A DNA stretch of 10,254 nucleotides from an uncultured Anaerotruncus sp. (GTDB lineage: Bacteria; Bacillota; Clostridia; Oscillospirales; Ruminococcaceae): the NCBI GenBank assembly GCA_910586875.1, contig CAJUJI010000106.1, positions 1-10,254 of the forward strand, read 5' to 3'. A program made the position numbers and the translations under genes. This document shows, piece after piece, positions 8,301 to 10,254 of this stretch (within the stretch, counting starts at the first letter, position 1; each line of letters starts with the position of its first letter). The notes beneath the pieces were generated by a model that saw nothing but the letters and a program-made list of their open reading frames with translations, searched no databases and had not been told where the DNA came from.

Positions 8301-10200
8301 GCTTAGCTGCTCAACAACCTTTGAGATGGGCGTTGATGTTGGCGATCTGGAGACTGTCTATCTGCGGAATATGCCGCCGTCTCCCGCAAACTATGTGCAA
8401 AGAGCCGGTCGTGCCGGTCGTGGAAAGAATGCGACCGCGTTTTCACTGACCTATGCAAAGCTTAGTTCTCATGATTTCACCTATTTCAAAAACCCGGAAA
8501 ATATGATCACCGGTAAGATAGGCGTTCCGCTGTTTACTGTCCGCAATGAAAAGGTCATCCTGCGGCACATTTTCGCTGTAGCGCTGAGCGACTTTTTCTC
8601 AAAACAAGTAGATGTATATAACGCAAACAATGCGGATGTCCTTCTGAGCGGCGACGGATGGGAGTGTCTGTGTGCTTATCTCGAGAGTCGGCCGGAGCAT
8701 TTGAAAGGAATCTTGAAGGCATCGATCCCGGAAGCCATGCACGAGGTCATGGGGATCAACAACTTTGCGTGGGTGGACAAGCTGACCGGTGACGACGGCA
8801 TACTGAAGGTCGCGGTGGACGAATTCCGCGGGACAGTTCAGTACTACAAAGATGAGTATCAGCGACTCCTTGCGGATGGGATGACCCAGCAAGCAGCTGC
8901 CGTTGAGAAGAAATTGTGGTCTTATCGCCGAGGAAAAGAGGACAATCGAGGTCGAAACGAACTGATTGAATTCCTCGTGAGGAATAATGTCCTGCCCAAA
9001 TACGGTTTCCCGGTAGATACAGTCGAGCTGTACCAGAATACCAACACCTCGACAGATAAGAAATTGCAGATGGTCCGAGATCTGCAATTGGCAATCTCGG
9101 AATATGCTCCGGATTCTCAGGTCGTTGCGGACGGTAAGCTCTATACCAGCCGTTACATAAGGAAATTGCCTCAGACTACCGGACAGGATTGGGAAACTGC
9201 CTACATTGCGCAATGTAGCAATCTGTTGTGCATGACTTGGAACCACAGATCTATAGAACCGGATGAGTCCGGCGAACTGTGCGTCTCTTGTCATGAGGTT
9301 ATTCCTCGGTCAAGATGGAGGCAGGCTATTGAGCCAAGAAAAGGTTTTGTAGCCGATGCGAAGCCAAAGGATGTCCCCATGAGAAAACCTGATAAGGCTT
9401 TTCGCAGTGATGACTTTTATATTGGTGATGCTCAACGACAGATTATGCAGAAATATGCCTTCGTCATGAAGAACGGCAACAGGTTCCAAATGGAAACTTC
9501 CGTCAATGACTCTCTCATGGTCGTATGCAACGATGATTTCTATGTATGCCCTCATTGTGGATATGCTGAGAGCACAACAGAAAACATGGAGACTGCGGGC
9601 TTTAATTCCCATCAGAGGACCTTGGAGAAAAAGCACATTACTCCTTGGGGGAAATCCTGTGAAGTGACACTGGTCAAAAATAAGCTGTGTCATGTTTTTA
9701 AGACCGATGTTGTACGGTTGATCTTTTCGACCGTACAAGCTGGCAACCAAGAAGTTATGCTGTCGGTCATGTATGCTTTATTGGAGGCACTTTCCGCTGT
9801 CCTTGACATTGAACGAAATGACATCAAGGGATGCTTGCACAAAGTCATGTACGATAACAGACTTATTTACTCCATCGTTCTATATGATGTAGTTGCCGGC
9901 GGAGCTGGTCATGTCAGGAGGCTGGTAACAGAGGATGGTGATCGGTTCCGCCAAGTAGTCGAAAAGGCAATTGATATCACAAAGGGATGCAACTGTTCTC
10001 CCTCATGCTATAGCTGTCTCAGAAATTACTATAACCAGAAGATCCATGATCTGCTGAACCGCAAATATGCGTATGATTTTCTGGAAAACTATTTTGGCGA
10101 ACTGGAGCCGATATCAAACGAAGAATTTGAGAATAGCTTGGGTATGAGCCGCTGCATAGGGCGGTCGTCTCCCCCCGTTTTGGGGGTGTCACCATTGTAG
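5305..10200 (+). CDS. druE: DruE-like DEAH helicase with C-terminal DUF1998/MZB module
   Basis: This 1631-residue superfamily 2 helicase has an ATP-binding loop GTGSGKT at 117-123, a Q-motif-like LYLHQERAL at 95-103, YPMNALANDQ at 153-162, DEAH at 260-263, TSATLGG at 295-301, FSDSR at 656-660, STTFEMGVDVGDL (motif V) at 1002-1014 and QRAGRAGR (motif VI) at 1032-1039. The two RecA-like lobes are separated and interrupted by insertions at about 302-655 and 661-1000. Cysteines cluster at 481/484/487, 546/549/563/565/587/590, 921/924/932/936/941, 1304/1309/1326/1329 and 1415/1418. The C-terminal part has the DUF1998 signature YDVVAGGAGHV (1527-1537) followed by C1562, C1564, C1568 and C1571, as in MrfA/YprA-type and DruE helicases. 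Size, architecture and the giant upstream partner point to DruE of Druantia, an anti-phage system; it would act on phage or foreign nucleic acid as an ATP-driven translocase. DISARM DrmA/DrmB are alternatives, but they split these domains over two proteins. The helicase call is certain; the Druantia call is likely. Confidence 0.85.
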   Translation: MFSPISAADNIKDEFIGYISTFFHISDKDYATQFASALREEGAISKGPYLDVSDSYKTGKSLAQLIEEGEASPLFRNLEGDIPDGEKEIQINRGLYLHQERALRTTNNGKNLIVTTGTGSGKTECFIIPIINHLLREAGAGTLSSGVRAILIYPMNALANDQMKRLRNLLKSYPDITFGVYNSSTKQSEQDGIAEYGKVYKDANGHPLKPLKNEIISRDQMQQTPPHILVTNYAMLEYMMLRPKDDRVFSGAQLRFLVLDEAHIYRGATGMETSLLLKRLKARISNPANVLHILTSATLGGKEADADIVTFAETLCNASFYAEDIIRSQSVIPSYDMDAIEVPLSMFADLVDPKKPLNAIAEDYGMTIPDGKPDSEFLYDLCVSSSVYRELRRITSCPMTIPGITRALRATHEVTQQDVVNIIGVAAQASKNKSALIKARYHMFAKALEGAYITLGQHKKLMLNRNRSVAIDSEDWKVFECAVCDDCGRIAVAGKEVDGKLEFANSSYDPDIEYYLLRDSRDTDLGTDEEDEDETEDIGKNDYLLCSKCGAIIHESLKSDPPCTCGLDHYVRLRKARKSGMRGDGKCPSCNFGTFKTFYLGYDAATAVLGTSLFEELPESEKVLKSAPVAKKKLFGGGSQSAHVDVVRRTRQFLSFSDSRGEAAFFASYMTASYSEFLRRRGIWHVVEKNKENMATHPWEIQHFVDELTSYFDSCRTFAEPGDKGVENLTATSRKNAWIAVLNEMVNARRSTSLISLGIIKFNYKGNSEDVMAGVAEVYHQKIEDVKALFDLLAMEIVYHGALEGDCDLTDDEREYIFYAPKPKRVKRCKDMDKDRKKSYLAGWSSAVRKNGSLLQNGRLKRIMKVLNLDESSANELLQMYWDEVLRGEASLSTAGNDEFYFSTERFTISSGTEDVPIYVCDVCGKTTMTNCKDMCNTLKCGGHLHRITHGSLLKDNHYAKLYQSSLMQLLQIKEHTAQLGREEQQKYQEMFVNKEINALSCSTTFEMGVDVGDLETVYLRNMPPSPANYVQRAGRAGRGKNATAFSLTYAKLSSHDFTYFKNPENMITGKIGVPLFTVRNEKVILRHIFAVALSDFFSKQVDVYNANNADVLLSGDGWECLCAYLESRPEHLKGILKASIPEAMHEVMGINNFAWVDKLTGDDGILKVAVDEFRGTVQYYKDEYQRLLADGMTQQAAAVEKKLWSYRRGKEDNRGRNELIEFLVRNNVLPKYGFPVDTVELYQNTNTSTDKKLQMVRDLQLAISEYAPDSQVVADGKLYTSRYIRKLPQTTGQDWETAYIAQCSNLLCMTWNHRSIEPDESGELCVSCHEVIPRSRWRQAIEPRKGFVADAKPKDVPMRKPDKAFRSDDFYIGDAQRQIMQKYAFVMKNGNRFQMETSVNDSLMVVCNDDFYVCPHCGYAESTTENMETAGFNSHQRTLEKKHITPWGKSCEVTLVKNKLCHVFKTDVVRLIFSTVQAGNQEVMLSVMYALLEALSAVLDIERNDIKGCLHKVMYDNRLIYSIVLYDVVAGGAGHVRRLVTEDGDRFRQVVEKAIDITKGCNCSPSCYSCLRNYYNQKIHDLLNRKYAYDFLENYFGELEPISNEEFENSLGMSRCIGRSSPPVLGVSPL
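10172..10186 (+). repeat. C5/G5 hairpin near the end of the druE-like gene
   Basis: CCCCC (10172-10176) and GGGGG (10182-10186) can pair around a GTTTT loop. The structure is inside the last codons of the helicase gene, in the unusual tail SSPPVLGVSPL. It is directly followed by GGTGTCACC, a short odd palindrome. There is no U-run, so it is not a standard intrinsic terminator by itself. It may be part of an element boundary or of a compound terminator with the hairpin at 10209-10228. Confidence 0.3.
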
Positions 10201-10208
10201 CAAGCAGT

Positions 10209-10228
10209 GTCTTTGTTCCCACAAAGAC
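10209..10228 (+). terminator. Possible terminator hairpin after the operon
   Basis: GTCTTTGT (10209-10216) and ACAAAGAC (10221-10228) form a perfect 8-bp stem with a four-base TCCC loop, nine bases after the druE-like stop codon. GCAGT (10204-10208) and ACTGC (10234-10238) could extend it by five more pairs across a five-base bulge. Its position just after the last gene fits transcription termination or 3'-end protection, but the typical run of T is missing. It could also be a palindrome belonging to the next, unseen element. Confidence 0.35.
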
Positions 10229-10254
10229 TCGAAACTGCGGTTTCCGGCGATGCC

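Noticed and set aside
8599..9294. Reverse-strand open frame of 231 codons
   Set aside because: It lies wholly inside the helicase gene opposite conserved-looking coding sequence, has no recognisable product and no ribosome binding site. It is a shadow frame.
5305..10200. DISARM (DrmA/DrmB) assignment
   Set aside because: DISARM carries the helicase and DUF1998 parts on separate proteins and comes with a PLD protein and methylase, none of which is seen here.
10165..10254. CRISPR repeat or array
   Set aside because: There is only one copy of each palindrome and no regularly spaced repeats.

Overview
The window most likely comes from a Gram-positive gut-type Firmicute (Clostridia-like). The basis is moderate GC in the coding part, a more AT-rich leader, an AAAGGA ribosome binding site before the second gene, and a possible TTG start. 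This is an inference from composition and gene style; there is no taxonomic marker gene.

Layout. About 1-104 holds a broken C-terminal end of what looks like an IS3-family transposase. Bases 105-333 have no convincing gene. Bases 334-614 look like a small decayed gene, with an in-frame stop and a frameshift. Bases 615-736 are the leader of the main operon and contain two mutually exclusive inverted repeats. From 737 (or 710 if a TTG start is used) to 5302 is a giant gene for a 1521-residue protein, and from 5305 to 10200 a second giant gene for a 1631-residue protein. The last 54 bases hold a hairpin that may end the operon. All long reverse-strand frames are shadows of the two big genes.

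The two large genes are separated by 2 bp and must form one operon. The second is a superfamily 2 DEAH helicase with large insertions, several cysteine clusters and a C-terminal DUF1998/MZB-type four-cysteine module. That architecture and size match DruE of the Druantia anti-phage systems. The first is a very large partner without obvious catalytic motifs. A two-gene arrangement of a giant unknown protein plus a DruE-like helicase is the layout of Druantia type III (druH-druE), so I call the pair a Druantia type III-like defence system.

The most interesting sequence-level observation is in the DruH-like protein. Its N-terminus carries tandem modules resembling the RNA polymerase alpha-subunit C-terminal domain, two of them 45% identical to each other and retaining most of the DNA-contacting residues of the true alpha-CTD. 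These are followed by an HTH-like segment, a second pair of short repeats, a helical middle and about 670 residues of beta-rich sequence. A plausible model, not shown by the sequence, is that DruH is a DNA-binding scaffold or sensor and DruE the ATP-driven motor. No nuclease or methyltransferase motif is evident in either protein. The decayed IS and pseudogene immediately upstream fit an accessory, rearranging defence-island setting.
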